A DNA stretch of 64,000 nt, from assembly GCA_947258375.1 (NCBI GenBank), contig CAMYIJ010000004.1:37138-101137 (forward strand), given 5' to 3'. The notes under the pieces were generated by a model that did no database searches, was not told the origin of the DNA, and saw only the letters and a list, made by a program, of their open reading frames with translations. Shown piece after piece: positions 16,840 to 25,315 of this stretch (its first letter is position 1; the number at the start of each line of letters is the position of its first letter). The position numbers and the translations under genes were made by a program. Origin of the DNA: an uncultured Acidimicrobiaceae bacterium. GTDB taxonomy: Bacteria > Actinomycetota > Acidimicrobiia > Spongiisociales > UBA5794.

Positions 16840-17854
16840 GCGGCTTGGCTGCGCCCTCCGACAACGTGACGTACGAGAGCTCCCCGGGAAGGAAGGTCAG
16901 CGATTCGCCCTGGATCTCTTCGGGCGCCGGTGCCAGGCACGGCTCCGCTGCCAGGGTGGCCTCGTAGCTGAGGTCGGTGCGCACCCACATCCAAACCTCG
17001 TTGTAGCCGCGCAGGGCAACGACCGAGCCGTCGGTCGAGACATCCGCCCCCGTGACCTGGCCGTTGTCGGGAAACTCGAACTCGGCTACAGGGTGTAGCA
17101 GGATCGGCTCCAGCGGCTCAGCGGGTGCCGGAGGCGCGCGATAGACGATGGCGCGTCCGTCCTGCTGGCGCTTGGTAGCCACGAAAATCTCGCCCGTGAG
17201 CGGGTCGATCCACATCGCCTCTGAATCCTCCGGCGAGGCCGGATAGCTGAGTCGAATCGTTGTGGCGTCCGAGATCGCGGCGGGCGGATCGTTCAGGTCG
17301 GGCTCGGGAAAGCGGAGCAGGCTGATCGTGCTGCGGAGGCGCAGATTGTCTCCGATGTCTCCGATGTAGATGTAGCTGACGCCCGGCTCGGGGCCGGGAC
17401 CGACCGCGATGTCCTCCCAATCGAATCCCAGGACGCCCTCGACGGCGATGGCGGCAATGTCCTCCCCGTCGGCTCCGACTGCATGCAGCAGCGATTCGTT
17501 GCCGGAGTCGTTGACGACCCAGAAGGTCGAGTCGTTCGCCCGGCTCGCCGCCAGACCCGAGGCCTCGACAATCAAGTCGCTGGCGACGGCTCCGAGCTCG
17601 GTGACGTCCCCGTCGTAAAGGTCGCAGACGGTCTCGCCGCCGGGTACCTCGGGCCCAATCGGGACACCGAGCGCTGTCGTCGTCGTTGTCGACGATGAGG
17701 CCACCGGTGCTGTCGGCGCCGGCGCGAGAGAGGTCGGGTGCGGCGTGACCGGGGCGTCCGGGCGGGGCGCGCCCTCGGAGCCGGGAGCGACGCAGGCCCC
17801 GCACAAGGCGGCAACGGCCGCGAGCGCGACGGCAAGTCGTTGGGCGGTGATCAC
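16811..17854 (-). CDS. Secreted lipoprotein of a putative beta-propeller family
   Basis: 347 residues from GTG 17854. The signal peptide ends in a lipobox (LCGAC), so it is predicted to be lipid-anchored outside the membrane. After a Pro/Thr-rich linker the mature domain carries recurring phrases such as EASGLAASR, WEDIAVGPGP, YIYIGDIGDN, SEAMWIDPLTGEIFVATKR and GADVSTDGSVVAL, suggesting repeated propeller blades. The same phrases recur in the protein at 38503-40137, which has RTX-like repeats instead of a lipobox. The ligand or function is unknown. Its 3' end overlaps trmH by 29 nt. Confidence 0.78.
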   Translation of the reverse strand: MITAQRLAVALAAVAALCGACVAPGSEGAPRPDAPVTPHPTSLAPAPTAPVASSSTTTTTALGVPIGPEVPGGETVCDLYDGDVTELGAVASDLIVEASGLAASRANDSTFWVVNDSGNESLLHAVGADGEDIAAIAVEGVLGFDWEDIAVGPGPEPGVSYIYIGDIGDNLRLRSTISLLRFPEPDLNDPPAAISDATTIRLSYPASPEDSEAMWIDPLTGEIFVATKRQQDGRAIVYRAPPAPAEPLEPILLHPVAEFEFPDNGQVTGADVSTDGSVVALRGYNEVWMWVRTDLSYEATLAAEPCLAPAPEEIQGESLTFLPGELSYVTLSEGAAKPLNLVPVSRP

Positions 17855-17890
17855 GCCTCGATGATGCCAGGTGCCCGACGTAATGGAGCG

Positions 17891-19234
17891 CTATTGCCCG
17901 GACTCCGCGAGGAGCCGGAGGGCGATCGCTTCTGCAATCGTGCTGCGGCGCAGGTCGTCGAGATCCTGGCTCTCGTTGGGTCCGTGGGCCGCGCTGGTCG
18001 GATCGCCGGTTCCGGTCAGCAGGATGTCGGCATTCGGGAACATCTCCGAAAAAGCCGCCACGAAGGGGATCGAGCCGCCCGCTCCGATCTCGACCGTCTC
18101 CGTCTCCCAGGCGGCCGCGAACGCCTGCCGGTAGGCGTCGTACGCCGGCCCGGTGGTGTCGAGGTCGAAGGCGTCGCCGGAGCTACCCGGCGTGACCGTC
18201 ACCTGAGCCCCCCAGGGGGCGTTGACGAGGAGGTGGTTGCTGAGCGCCTCCATGGCGGCAGCGGGCTCCTGCCCCGGGGCTAGTCGCAGGCTCACCTTGG
18301 CGCGGGCTACGGGGACCAGGGCATTGATCGACTGCGCTACCGCCGGGGCGTCGACGGCGAGCACGGCGATGGCCGGCTTCCTCCAGAGTCGCTCGGTGAT
18401 CGAGCCGCTGCCGAGGAGGGCGAGTCCGCTCACAGCTCCCGCCTGTTCCCGCAGTTCGGTGTCGTCGAGGTCGATCGGAGTTGATCCGCCGGACACGAGC
18501 CCGGCGACGGCCACCTCTCCAGCGTCGTCGTGGAGAGTGGCAACGAGTCGGCTCAACGTGATGAGCGCGTCCGGAACGGTGCCGCCGAACTGGCCGCTGT
18601 GGATTGCGGAATCCAGCGTACGGACCTCGACCACGCAGTCGACCAGTCCTCGCAGGCTCACGGTGAGCGCCGGCTCCCCGACGCGCCAGTTGCCCGAGTC
18701 GGCAATGACGATCGCGTCGGCGGTGAGCAGATCGGTGTAGGCGTTGAGGAAATCCACGAGGTGGGCCGACCCGATCTCTTCCTCACCCTCGATGAACACC
18801 TTGACACCGACCGGTGGGGCGCCGCCGTGGGCCCGAATCGCTCCGAGATGAACGACGATGCCGGACTTGTCATCGGAGACGCCCCGACCGTAGAGGCGGC
18901 CACCGCGTTCCTCGGGTTCGAACGGAGCCGTGTCCCACAGTTCGTCAGGTCCCGGAGGCTGGACATCGTGGTGGGCATAGAGCATCACCGTAGGAGCCCC
19001 CGGCGGAGCCGGAATCTCGCCGAAGACGGCAGGGTGGGCGCCTTCGAGTTCCAGAAGCTGAACCCTTTCGAGCCCCTCGTCCTGGAGAAGTTCTTTGACG
19101 GCTTCGGCCGACCTGCGCACCTCCGCCGGATCGAAGTCGGCGGCACTGATGGACGGGATGCGAACGAGCGATTCCAGATCACCCCGAATCCGGTCGAAGT
19201 CGGCGTTTACAGCGGAGATGAGGTCTTCATGCAT
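17891..19234 (-). CDS. M20-family metallopeptidase (dipeptidase-like)
   Basis: 447 residues, the usual length of the M20 CNDP-like dipeptidases. Metal and catalytic motifs are present: YAHHDVQP (His and Asp ligands), GRGVSDDKSG (bridging Asp), and EGEEEIGS (catalytic Glu and metal Glu). The dimerisation (lid) domain follows at about residues 195-350, and a late His ligand is expected in AAHGPNES near the C-terminus. It probably hydrolyses small peptides or N-acyl amino acids in the cytoplasm; no signal peptide is visible. The ATG at 19234 is divergent from the gene at 19321, with a palindrome between. Confidence 0.9.
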   Translation of the reverse strand: MHEDLISAVNADFDRIRGDLESLVRIPSISAADFDPAEVRRSAEAVKELLQDEGLERVQLLELEGAHPAVFGEIPAPPGAPTVMLYAHHDVQPPGPDELWDTAPFEPEERGGRLYGRGVSDDKSGIVVHLGAIRAHGGAPPVGVKVFIEGEEEIGSAHLVDFLNAYTDLLTADAIVIADSGNWRVGEPALTVSLRGLVDCVVEVRTLDSAIHSGQFGGTVPDALITLSRLVATLHDDAGEVAVAGLVSGGSTPIDLDDTELREQAGAVSGLALLGSGSITERLWRKPAIAVLAVDAPAVAQSINALVPVARAKVSLRLAPGQEPAAAMEALSNHLLVNAPWGAQVTVTPGSSGDAFDLDTTGPAYDAYRQAFAAAWETETVEIGAGGSIPFVAAFSEMFPNADILLTGTGDPTSAAHGPNESQDLDDLRRSTIAEAIALRLLAESGQ

Positions 19235-19257
19235 AGCGCGAGGCTAGGCCTCTCCCG

Positions 19258-19308
19258 CGTCTGTTGTGCGTTCCGCGCGGAATAGCGCCTCTGTGTGCAC
19301 AACAGACG
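19258..19308. repeat. Dispersed inverted repeat, family 2, copy A
   Basis: CGTCTGTTGTGC (19258-19269) and GCACAACAGACG (19297-19308) are perfect 12-bp arms around a 27-nt loop that itself contains the palindrome TTCCGCGCGGAA. The element at 56267-56326 has the same architecture (inner arm GTTGTGC/GCACAAC, 28-nt loop). This copy lies between divergent genes, 12 nt before the start at 19321. Confidence 0.65.
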
Positions 19309-19320
19309 TATTCTTTAGCC

Positions 19321-20136
19321 ATGTTCGGAGATCTGGTTCCGCTGATCATCATCGGGGCGCTGGCCAGCGTGCTGTTTACCGGATTGCGGCACTGGGCGCC
19401 AAAGGCGGCGGCGCGCCGGCTCGAACAGCGGGGGTCGATCGTCGGGCCGGCCCTCAATCCGACCTACGAACAGCAGGCCATGAACCGGTCGGGGCTGGAG
19501 ATGCAAGAACTGGCCAGCCGCAAGGTTCACGAGGACATGCTGGCGGAGGCATTGACGCTGAAGCTCCAGGCTCGCAGCGGGACGGCCGAGGAGCGCCTTC
19601 AGATGATCGAGCGGGCGATCCGCAAGCTCGACGAAGCCGTCGCAGCGCGGCCCGGCAGCTACGAGTCGACCAAGCTGCTTGCCGAGTTCCACCTGGACCG
19701 GGCCCACCTGACCGACGGAGTGGCCGCGATCGCGCCGCTCCAGCGGGCGGCTCAGCTGTTCGAGGAGGCATCGAATCTACGCCTCGGTGTAATCGACAAC
19801 TACATCGGCTGGGGTTGGAGCTACCTCGAGATGACCCGGGTGGATCCCGAGTGGGCCGGCACGTATGCCATCAAGTCTCTTGCCGGGTTCATTGCCGGAT
19901 TCGATCGGGTCAAACAGAACGTGTGGGTGATGCGCGGATGGGGTCTGGCCATCGATCGTTATGCCAGGTCGCCGGAGCCGGATGCTGCCGTGCTTGCCGA
20001 CCTCGAAGCCGATTACCGCGGTGCGCTCGGAGAGCATCGTGGCGGCCAGCACGATCTATTCGGGTGGTACTCCGAGGTCCGCCGGGCCGCCGAGCCTGTC
20101 TGGGTCGATGTACCGCCTCTGCGCGACGCGTACTGA
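19321..20136 (+). CDS. Membrane-anchored TPR-like protein of unknown function
   Basis: 271 residues from ATG 19321. An N-terminal hydrophobic helix (LVPLIIIGALASVLFTGL, about residues 5-22) is followed by a mostly helical cytoplasmic or surface domain. Segments such as RLQMIERAIRKLDEAVAARP and LQRAAQLFEEASNLRLGVID look like TPR helices. An upstream ATG/GTG frame continues into the inverted repeat and was not used. I recognise no specific family. No operon partner is apparent: a 238-bp gap follows. Confidence 0.7.
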   Translation: MFGDLVPLIIIGALASVLFTGLRHWAPKAAARRLEQRGSIVGPALNPTYEQQAMNRSGLEMQELASRKVHEDMLAEALTLKLQARSGTAEERLQMIERAIRKLDEAVAARPGSYESTKLLAEFHLDRAHLTDGVAAIAPLQRAAQLFEEASNLRLGVIDNYIGWGWSYLEMTRVDPEWAGTYAIKSLAGFIAGFDRVKQNVWVMRGWGLAIDRYARSPEPDAAVLADLEADYRGALGEHRGGQHDLFGWYSEVRRAAEPVWVDVPPLRDAY

Positions 20137-20143
20137 GTTTCGC

Positions 20144-20159
20144 TCAAATCAGGATTTGA
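20144..20159. terminator. Palindrome shortly after the TPR-like protein gene
   Basis: TCAAATC, a 2-nt centre and GATTTGA lie 8 bases after the stop at 20136. The near-zero loop fits a DNA-binding palindrome as well as a hairpin; terminator function is only suggested by position. Confidence 0.3.
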
Positions 20160-20225
20160 TCGAGCTGCTCCGCACCGCCTGACGGCGATGCTTCGTATCT
20201 GTGCGGCCTCCCGGCCGCCTCCTTT

Positions 20226-20256
20226 CGGATTGTGCCGCGCATGTCGCCACAATCCG
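20226..20256. repeat. Inverted repeat in the 238-bp gap before the dehalogenase-like gene
   Basis: CGGATTGTG and CACAATCCG form perfect 9-bp arms around 13 nt. The rest of 20137-20374 has no supported gene; a CTCGAGCTCC direct repeat lies near 20284-20308. Whether this is a terminator or an operator cannot be told from sequence. Confidence 0.4.
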
Positions 20257-20374
20257 GCGACGAGAGGGACGCGGAGCGACCCCCTCGAGCTCCCCGCTCG
20301 AGCTCCGCCATTGGGCCCGCGGCGTTTGGGGGTCTTGCTCGCTAGCGTTGTGGGATCGCTCAGTGAGGTGAGGC

Positions 20375-21247
20375 TTGCATCAGAAGTTTGTGGACGTGTT
20401 GGGGTATCAGATGGCGTACCGGGAGATGGGAGGAGGCGCCGGCGAGGATCGGCCCACCATGGTCTTCCTACACGGCAACCCGACCTCGAGCTACCTGTGG
20501 CGGACGACCATGCCGCCACTGGCAGCCCTCGGCCGGTGTATCGCGCCGGATCTGATCGGCATGGGTGACTCCGCCAAGCTGGAGGACAGCGGTCCGGACA
20601 GCTATCGATTTGTCGAGCACCGAGGCTTCCTCGATGCCTTCCTGGATGCAGTCGACGTTGGTGACGATGTGATTCTCGTCGCTCACGACTGGGGCTCCGC
20701 ACTCGGCTTCGACTGGGCGTATCGCCACCCGGATCGAGTTCGTGGAATCGCCTACATGGAGGCTCTGGTGACTCCGGTCACGTGGGACGACTGGCCCGAT
20801 GCCGCCCGGGGCATTTTCCAGGGCCTGCGGTCACCGGCTGGTGAGGAGATGGTCATCCAGAAGAATGTCTTCGTGGAACGGATACTCCCCGCCTCCGTGC
20901 TCGATGGCATCTCCGAGGAGGACATGGCGGTCTACCGCAAGCCCTACCTGGAGCCCGGCGAATCGCGCCGGCCGACTCTCACCTGGCCGCGGGAGATCCC
21001 GATCGAAGGTGAGCCGGCCGACACCCACGCCATCGTCAGCGCGTACGAGGAGTGGCTGGCAACCTCAGAGACGCCGAAGCTCTTCGTCAATGCCGACCCC
21101 GGGTCGATCCTTATCGGACCCCCGCGCGACCGCTGCCGGGTTTGGGCCAACCAGACCGAGGTGACGGTGCGCGGTAGCCATTTCGTCCAAGAGGACTCGG
21201 GGCCCGAGATCGCCTCCGCGATCGCCTCCTGGATGAGCGGCATCTAG
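20375..21247 (+). CDS. Haloalkane-dehalogenase-like alpha/beta hydrolase
   Basis: 290 residues, the usual size for DhaA/LinB-type enzymes. HGNPTSSYLW supplies the halide-stabilising Asn and the oxyanion hole. The nucleophile is Asp in VAHDWGSALGF, with the adjacent Trp as the second halide ligand. A Glu in AYMEAL fits the catalytic acid of subfamily II, and His in GSHFVQED is the catalytic base. These support hydrolysis of carbon-halogen bonds, though the natural substrate is unknown. A TTG start at 20375 is preceded by GTGAGGTGAGG; the GTG at 20390 is an alternative. The phosphatase gene follows after 9 nt. Confidence 0.88.
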   Translation: MHQKFVDVLGYQMAYREMGGGAGEDRPTMVFLHGNPTSSYLWRTTMPPLAALGRCIAPDLIGMGDSAKLEDSGPDSYRFVEHRGFLDAFLDAVDVGDDVILVAHDWGSALGFDWAYRHPDRVRGIAYMEALVTPVTWDDWPDAARGIFQGLRSPAGEEMVIQKNVFVERILPASVLDGISEEDMAVYRKPYLEPGESRRPTLTWPREIPIEGEPADTHAIVSAYEEWLATSETPKLFVNADPGSILIGPPRDRCRVWANQTEVTVRGSHFVQEDSGPEIASAIASWMSGI

Positions 21248-21256
21248 GTCGGTCGG

Positions 21257-21910
21257 GTGGTGGCCGGGAAGGACGAGGGTTGGGGCGGCGGGCCCGAGCG
21301 GCTCGTGCCCGCCCGGCTGGTGATCGCCCGTCATGGCGAGACGGAAGGCAATCGCGCCGGAGTGCACCAGGGCCAGACCGATTCTCCCCTCACCGTCGCC
21401 GGGCGCTCCCAGGCACAGGAACTCGGGAATGAGCTGCGGCGACGCTACCCCGCGGCGAGTGCCGTCTACAGCAGCCCGCTGAGCCGGGCATTGTCCACCG
21501 CCACGGCTGCCGCAGGGCCGTTCGGGCTGCCCGTGAAGGTTGAACCCGATCTGATCGAAGGCAGTCTCGGGGATTGGGAGGGCCTCCCCAGTGCCCGGTT
21601 CGATCAGCTGGGATTCTGGGCGAATGCCAAGGCCGATCCTGACTTCTCGGCGCCCGGGGGGGAATCGTTCCGGGCATGTGGCACGCGGGCGGCCGACGCA
21701 TTCGAGCGGCTGGCCCGGTTCGCCGGAGGATCCCCGGTGATCGTGGTTACTCACCAGGGGCCGATATGTCAGGGGCTGGCGACCTTGCTCGAAACACCTC
21801 TGCCTGGGTTCGAGTACGGGCTCGGCAACGGCGGGTTCTGCGAAATTGTCTTCACCGGCGAGGGTGCGAGCCGGAGCGCGGTCTGGCGATCCCGACCCGT
21901 CAATCGGTAG
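21257..21910 (+). CDS. Histidine phosphatase superfamily (phosphoglycerate-mutase-like) protein
   Basis: 217 residues. The catalytic RHGET motif (about residues 25-29) carries the His that is phosphorylated. The second essential His is in VVTHQGPICQGL, and the acid is the Glu in LIEGSLGDWEG. This is the broad-specificity phosphatase type (CobC/GpmB-like), so the substrate cannot be named. The GTG at 21257 or the GTG at 21308 may be the start; the shorter form begins nearer the conserved fold. It overlaps the convergent SRPBCC gene by 11 nt. Confidence 0.85.
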   Translation: MVAGKDEGWGGGPERLVPARLVIARHGETEGNRAGVHQGQTDSPLTVAGRSQAQELGNELRRRYPAASAVYSSPLSRALSTATAAAGPFGLPVKVEPDLIEGSLGDWEGLPSARFDQLGFWANAKADPDFSAPGGESFRACGTRAADAFERLARFAGGSPVIVVTHQGPICQGLATLLETPLPGFEYGLGNGGFCEIVFTGEGASRSAVWRSRPVNR

Positions 21911-22355
21911 GCCCGGGGGGACTCTCCAGCAGTCGCTTCAATCGTCTGTAATCGCCGTCGACCGATCGCTTGACGAGGGCACGAAGCAGCGGCGTCATCA
22001 GGCGGAAGATGCCTCCGGCGTCTCCGCGCACGTCGGCCGATATCAGGCAGCCGCCGTTGGCCGGGATGACGGTCCGGGTCACGGTGATCGGGAACGTTCC
22101 CTCGATTGTGTCGATCGTCACCAGGCGACCCGGCTCGAGCTCGACCACCTCGAACAGCGACCGAATCTCCCTGCCGAGGAAGCCGGCGTGCTGGACGTAG
22201 CGAGACCCCACGGCCAAGGGTGGTTTAGTTACCCACTCCGCCGCCTTCATGCCGCGTTGCCACTCCGGGTTGCGCGCGAAGTCCGCCACAACGCTCCAGG
22301 CCAATGCCGGCGGGACGTCGACGGCGACGGACGACGAAATCCGAAGACTTCCCAT
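21900..22355 (-). CDS. SRPBCC (START/polyketide-cyclase-like) ligand-binding protein
   Basis: 151 residues, a single-domain SRPBCC protein. Typical features are the N-terminal strand SSSVAVDVPPALAWSVVADF, the tryptophan in NPEWQRGM, and the long C-terminal helix ending ALVKRSVDGDYRRLKRLLES. The fold forms a hydrophobic pocket, but the ligand cannot be inferred. The ATG at 22355 is used. It is transcribed alone and converges with the phosphatase gene. Confidence 0.8.
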   Translation of the reverse strand: MGSLRISSSVAVDVPPALAWSVVADFARNPEWQRGMKAAEWVTKPPLAVGSRYVQHAGFLGREIRSLFEVVELEPGRLVTIDTIEGTFPITVTRTVIPANGGCLISADVRGDAGGIFRLMTPLLRALVKRSVDGDYRRLKRLLESPPGPTD

Positions 22356-22468
22356 ACCGCCGGGAGCCTACGCCCTGGACTAGTCACATGTCCCGGCTCT
22401 CGGCAATTGGAGCACCCTGCAATAAACTGTGAGGGCTCGCTGCCACGCAGTGAGAGGAGGAACACGAG

Positions 22469-22756
22469 ATGGGTGGACGACGCTCAGTTCAGCGCTCAGT
22501 TCAGCAAGGACGGCGGCGCAAATCGGAGCCGAAAGGTTTCAGAGAGCGCATCGAGACGATTACGACGCCGCGCGATCGCCCGGCCCCTGCTCCCAGCTTC
22601 GGTTCGGGCGTGATTGCTCCGGGGACTTCTCGCTATCAGCGGATGTCGGCACATCTACCGTCCGGCGTGGAGCCGTTCCAGGGGTTGGGTGTAAGGCCGG
22701 CAGACGTCTCGATAGACCTTTCATCCGAGGAACCCGTACTCGAGCTGGACGGCTGA
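22469..22756 (+). CDS. Small basic protein of unknown function
   Basis: 95 residues. The main support for coding is a near-perfect ribosome binding site (AGGAGG at 22455-22460, eight bases before ATG 22469). The N-terminal third is rich in Arg, Lys and Gln; the rest is Pro/Ser-rich with an acidic end (SIDLSSEEPVLELDG). Codons 5-12 include a perfect 12-bp tandem duplication in the DNA (CGCTCAGTTCAG twice, 22481-22504), giving the SVQ.SVQ pattern. I recognise no family. It ends 7 nt before the convergent zwf stop. Confidence 0.5.
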   Translation: MGGRRSVQRSVQQGRRRKSEPKGFRERIETITTPRDRPAPAPSFGSGVIAPGTSRYQRMSAHLPSGVEPFQGLGVRPADVSIDLSSEEPVLELDG

Positions 22757-22763
22757 GCCGGAC

Positions 22764-24215
22764 TCAAACGTCCCGCATCACCCAGCCGTTCTTCAAGCCG
22801 AGGCGCTCATCCACCGCGGCGGGTCCCCAGGTGCCTGCCGGATACGGCAACGCCGGAAGGTCCATCTCGAGCAGCGGGGTGTACAGCGCCCACGAGTTCT
22901 CGACCTCGTCGGAGCGTACAAACAGCGTCTGGTCGCCCTCCATCACGTCGAGTATCAGCGTTTGATACGCATCCGGCAGGCGGGCAAATGCCTCGTCGTA
23001 GTCGAAGTGGAGCGGCTGGGACACCAGTGTCAGCGGGCTGCCGGGTGCCTTGACGTCGAAGCGAACCTCGAAGCCCTCGTTCGGTTGCAGGGTGATGATG
23101 ACGACGTTCTGATGCGACGAGCATTCGTCCTTGACGCCGTGGAAGATGCACACCGGGGGCCGGCGGAACACGACCGCAATCTGGGTTGTCTTCCGGGGCA
23201 GACGTTTGCCGGTGCGAACGAAGATCGGCACTCCCTCCCAGCGCCAGTTGGCAATGCCGAGACGCATCGCTACGAACGTCGCTGTATTCGACCCAGCGGC
23301 GACTTCGGGATCGTCCGCGTAGGCCGGAACCGCCTCACCGTCGATCACGCCGGCTTCGTACTGCCCGTACACCACGTCCTCCGCCTTGATCGGGGCGATG
23401 GATTCGAGCACGTCGACCTTCTGGTTTCGGATCTCGTCGGCCTCGAAAGCGTTCGGCGCCTCCATGGAAATCAGGCTGATCAGCTGCGTGATGTGGTTCT
23501 GCACCATGTCACGGATGACCCCGGCGTGGTCGTAGTACCCGGCCCGGCCCTCGGTGCCGAGGTGCTCGGCAACGGTGATCTCGATCGCCTCCACTCGATC
23601 ACGATTCCAGGCCGACTCGAACAGGAGGTTGGCGAACCGGAAGGCCAGCAGGTTCTGCACCGTCTCCTTGCCGAGGTAGTGGTCGATGCGATACACCTGG
23701 TGCTCGTCGAAATGGGCGTGGATCTGGTCGTTCAGCTGGTGGGCCGTCGCCAGATCGTGCCCGAACGGCTTCTCGACGACGAGGCGGGTCCATCCGGGCC
23801 CGGTCGCCAGTCCCGCCCTGCCGAGCTGATCTATCACACTGGAGAACGCTACCGGCGGCAGAGCCAGGTAGAAGATCCGATTGCCGGACAGACCGAGGTC
23901 TGCCTCGATCGCCTCGATCCGGTCGCGCAGCGAGTCGAGATCGGTCGTGCCGCGTTCGGTCTGGTGGTAGAACACTCGTTCCCGGCACCACTCCTCGACC
24001 AACGATCCGTCGTAGCCTGCGGTGTGCAACGCCTCGTTCGTGAATTGGCGGAACTCGTCGTCTGACCCATCGCTGCGTGACACGCCGAGGAGGTTGTGGG
24101 CCGCGGCGGCGCCATCCTCGGTCATGACCCGGAAGATCGAAGGTATCAGCTTGCGACGGGTCAGGTCGCCCGTTGCTCCGAAGATGACGAAGAGGTGCGG
24201 GTCAACCGGCTCCAC
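22764..24215 (-). CDS. zwf: Glucose-6-phosphate 1-dehydrogenase
   Basis: 483 residues, normal for Zwf. The N-terminal nucleotide-binding motif is GATGDLTRRKL, and the catalytic His region is RIDHYLGKETVQN. The C-terminal part has the family's usual pattern (YANDP-like DPEVAAGSNTATFVA). It oxidises glucose 6-phosphate to 6-phosphogluconolactone, making NADPH. The start was set at GTG 24215 because GGAGG from the end of gnd lies seven bases upstream; the GTG at 24221 would leave almost no spacing. Paired with gnd upstream, it forms the oxidative pentose-phosphate arm; no pgl or opcA is present here. Confidence 0.95.
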   Translation of the reverse strand: MEPVDPHLFVIFGATGDLTRRKLIPSIFRVMTEDGAAAAHNLLGVSRSDGSDDEFRQFTNEALHTAGYDGSLVEEWCRERVFYHQTERGTTDLDSLRDRIEAIEADLGLSGNRIFYLALPPVAFSSVIDQLGRAGLATGPGWTRLVVEKPFGHDLATAHQLNDQIHAHFDEHQVYRIDHYLGKETVQNLLAFRFANLLFESAWNRDRVEAIEITVAEHLGTEGRAGYYDHAGVIRDMVQNHITQLISLISMEAPNAFEADEIRNQKVDVLESIAPIKAEDVVYGQYEAGVIDGEAVPAYADDPEVAAGSNTATFVAMRLGIANWRWEGVPIFVRTGKRLPRKTTQIAVVFRRPPVCIFHGVKDECSSHQNVVIITLQPNEGFEVRFDVKAPGSPLTLVSQPLHFDYDEAFARLPDAYQTLILDVMEGDQTLFVRSDEVENSWALYTPLLEMDLPALPYPAGTWGPAAVDERLGLKNGWVMRDV

Positions 24216-24217
24216 CG

Positions 24218-25126
24218 TCACTCCTCCCGCTTGATGCTGTGGCCACCGAACTGGTTCCGCATGGCCGACAACAGGCGGTGGGAGAAGCCGATGTCGTCGC
24301 GTGATCCGATGCGCGCCAGCAACGAATGGGTGATCACCGGCGCCGCTACGTTGAGCTCTATCGATTCGGCGACCGTCCAGCGCCCCTCTCCGGAATCGGG
24401 GACATGCGGGGCGATCCCGGCCATTGTCGGGTTGTCGTCGAGCGCGTTGACGGTGAGGTCCAGCAACCAGGAGCGGATCACCGATCCGTGCTGCCATACC
24501 TTTCCGGCCGCGGCGAGGTCGAGGGCAAACTCCTCCTTGGCCGCGAGGATGGCGAAGCCCTCGGCGTACGCCTGCATGATCCCGTATTCGATGCCGTTGT
24601 GGACCATCTTGACGAAGTGGCCCGAGCCGGCCGGCCCTACATGGCCCCAGCCCTTGTCGGGAGCCGGCGCCAGTGTCTCGAAGATCGGCGTCAGGCCGGA
24701 TACGACTTCGGGGTCCCCCCCGACCATCATCGAGTAACCCTCAGCGAGGCCCCATACGCCCCCGCTGGTGCCGACGTCGACGAAGTGGTGACCGGCTGAA
24801 GTGCACTCGCCGTGGCGTCGCACCGTCTCTTTGTAGAGGCTGTTGCCTCCATCGATGATGATGTCACCCGGATCGAGCAGAGGCCGCAGCGCCTCGATGG
24901 TGGAATCGACCGGGGCCCCGTGCGGCACCATGATCCAAACCGCCCGCGGCGCTGCGAGCCGGCTCACGAGGTCCTCGACCGAGGTGGCACCGCGAGCTCC
25001 GATCGCAACGACACGCTCGATCGACTCTGGATTCAGGTCGTAGCCAACCACGTCGTGGCCGCCGCGCACCAGGCGCTCCGACATGTTGGCCCCCATCTTT
25101 CCGAGGCCGATCATTCCGAGTTGCAT
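24218..25126 (-). CDS. gnd: 6-phosphogluconate dehydrogenase, short (NAD-preferring) type
   Basis: 302 residues from ATG 25126, with AAGGAG five bases upstream. The Rossmann motif GMIGLGKMGANM opens the protein. The family signatures IIDGGNSLYKETVRR and VDVGTSGGVWGLAEGYSMMVGG and the catalytic Lys/Asn region GSGHFVKMVHNGIEYG are present. At about 300 residues it belongs to the short GndA/YqeC branch rather than the 470-residue Gnd. It oxidatively decarboxylates 6-phosphogluconate to ribulose 5-phosphate. Its stop is 2 nt from the zwf start, so the two form an operon. Confidence 0.93.
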   Translation of the reverse strand: MQLGMIGLGKMGANMSERLVRGGHDVVGYDLNPESIERVVAIGARGATSVEDLVSRLAAPRAVWIMVPHGAPVDSTIEALRPLLDPGDIIIDGGNSLYKETVRRHGECTSAGHHFVDVGTSGGVWGLAEGYSMMVGGDPEVVSGLTPIFETLAPAPDKGWGHVGPAGSGHFVKMVHNGIEYGIMQAYAEGFAILAAKEEFALDLAAAGKVWQHGSVIRSWLLDLTVNALDDNPTMAGIAPHVPDSGEGRWTVAESIELNVAAPVITHSLLARIGSRDDIGFSHRLLSAMRNQFGGHSIKREE

Positions 25127-25228
25127 CTCGCTCCTTGCTGGGTCGGTTCGATGGGACAACCCGGCCCGGTCCGTCACGATTCCGGATTGCCGGGGGCCAG
25201 CTAAGCACAGCGGCCCTGGGAGCCGGGC

Positions 25229-25250
25229 TTCTCATGCCATTCTTATGCGG
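25229..25250 (+). promoter_or_regulatory. 11-bp direct-repeat operator upstream of the MprA-like regulator
   Basis: TTCTCATGCCA and TTCTTATGCGG follow each other with an 11-bp period. The second unit plus flank (CTTATGCGG-TCGGCCGAT-CTG) matches the segment at 27372-27393 before the secreted-protein gene. A possible -10 (TAACCT) is at 25275. This suggests autoregulation by the OmpR-type protein encoded at 25316. Confidence 0.6.
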
Positions 25251-25315
25251 TCGGCCGATGCTGGCTGAGAGGCGTAACCTCCGGTTGCTGCCGGGTACCT
25301 AGGTGGATTGACACG

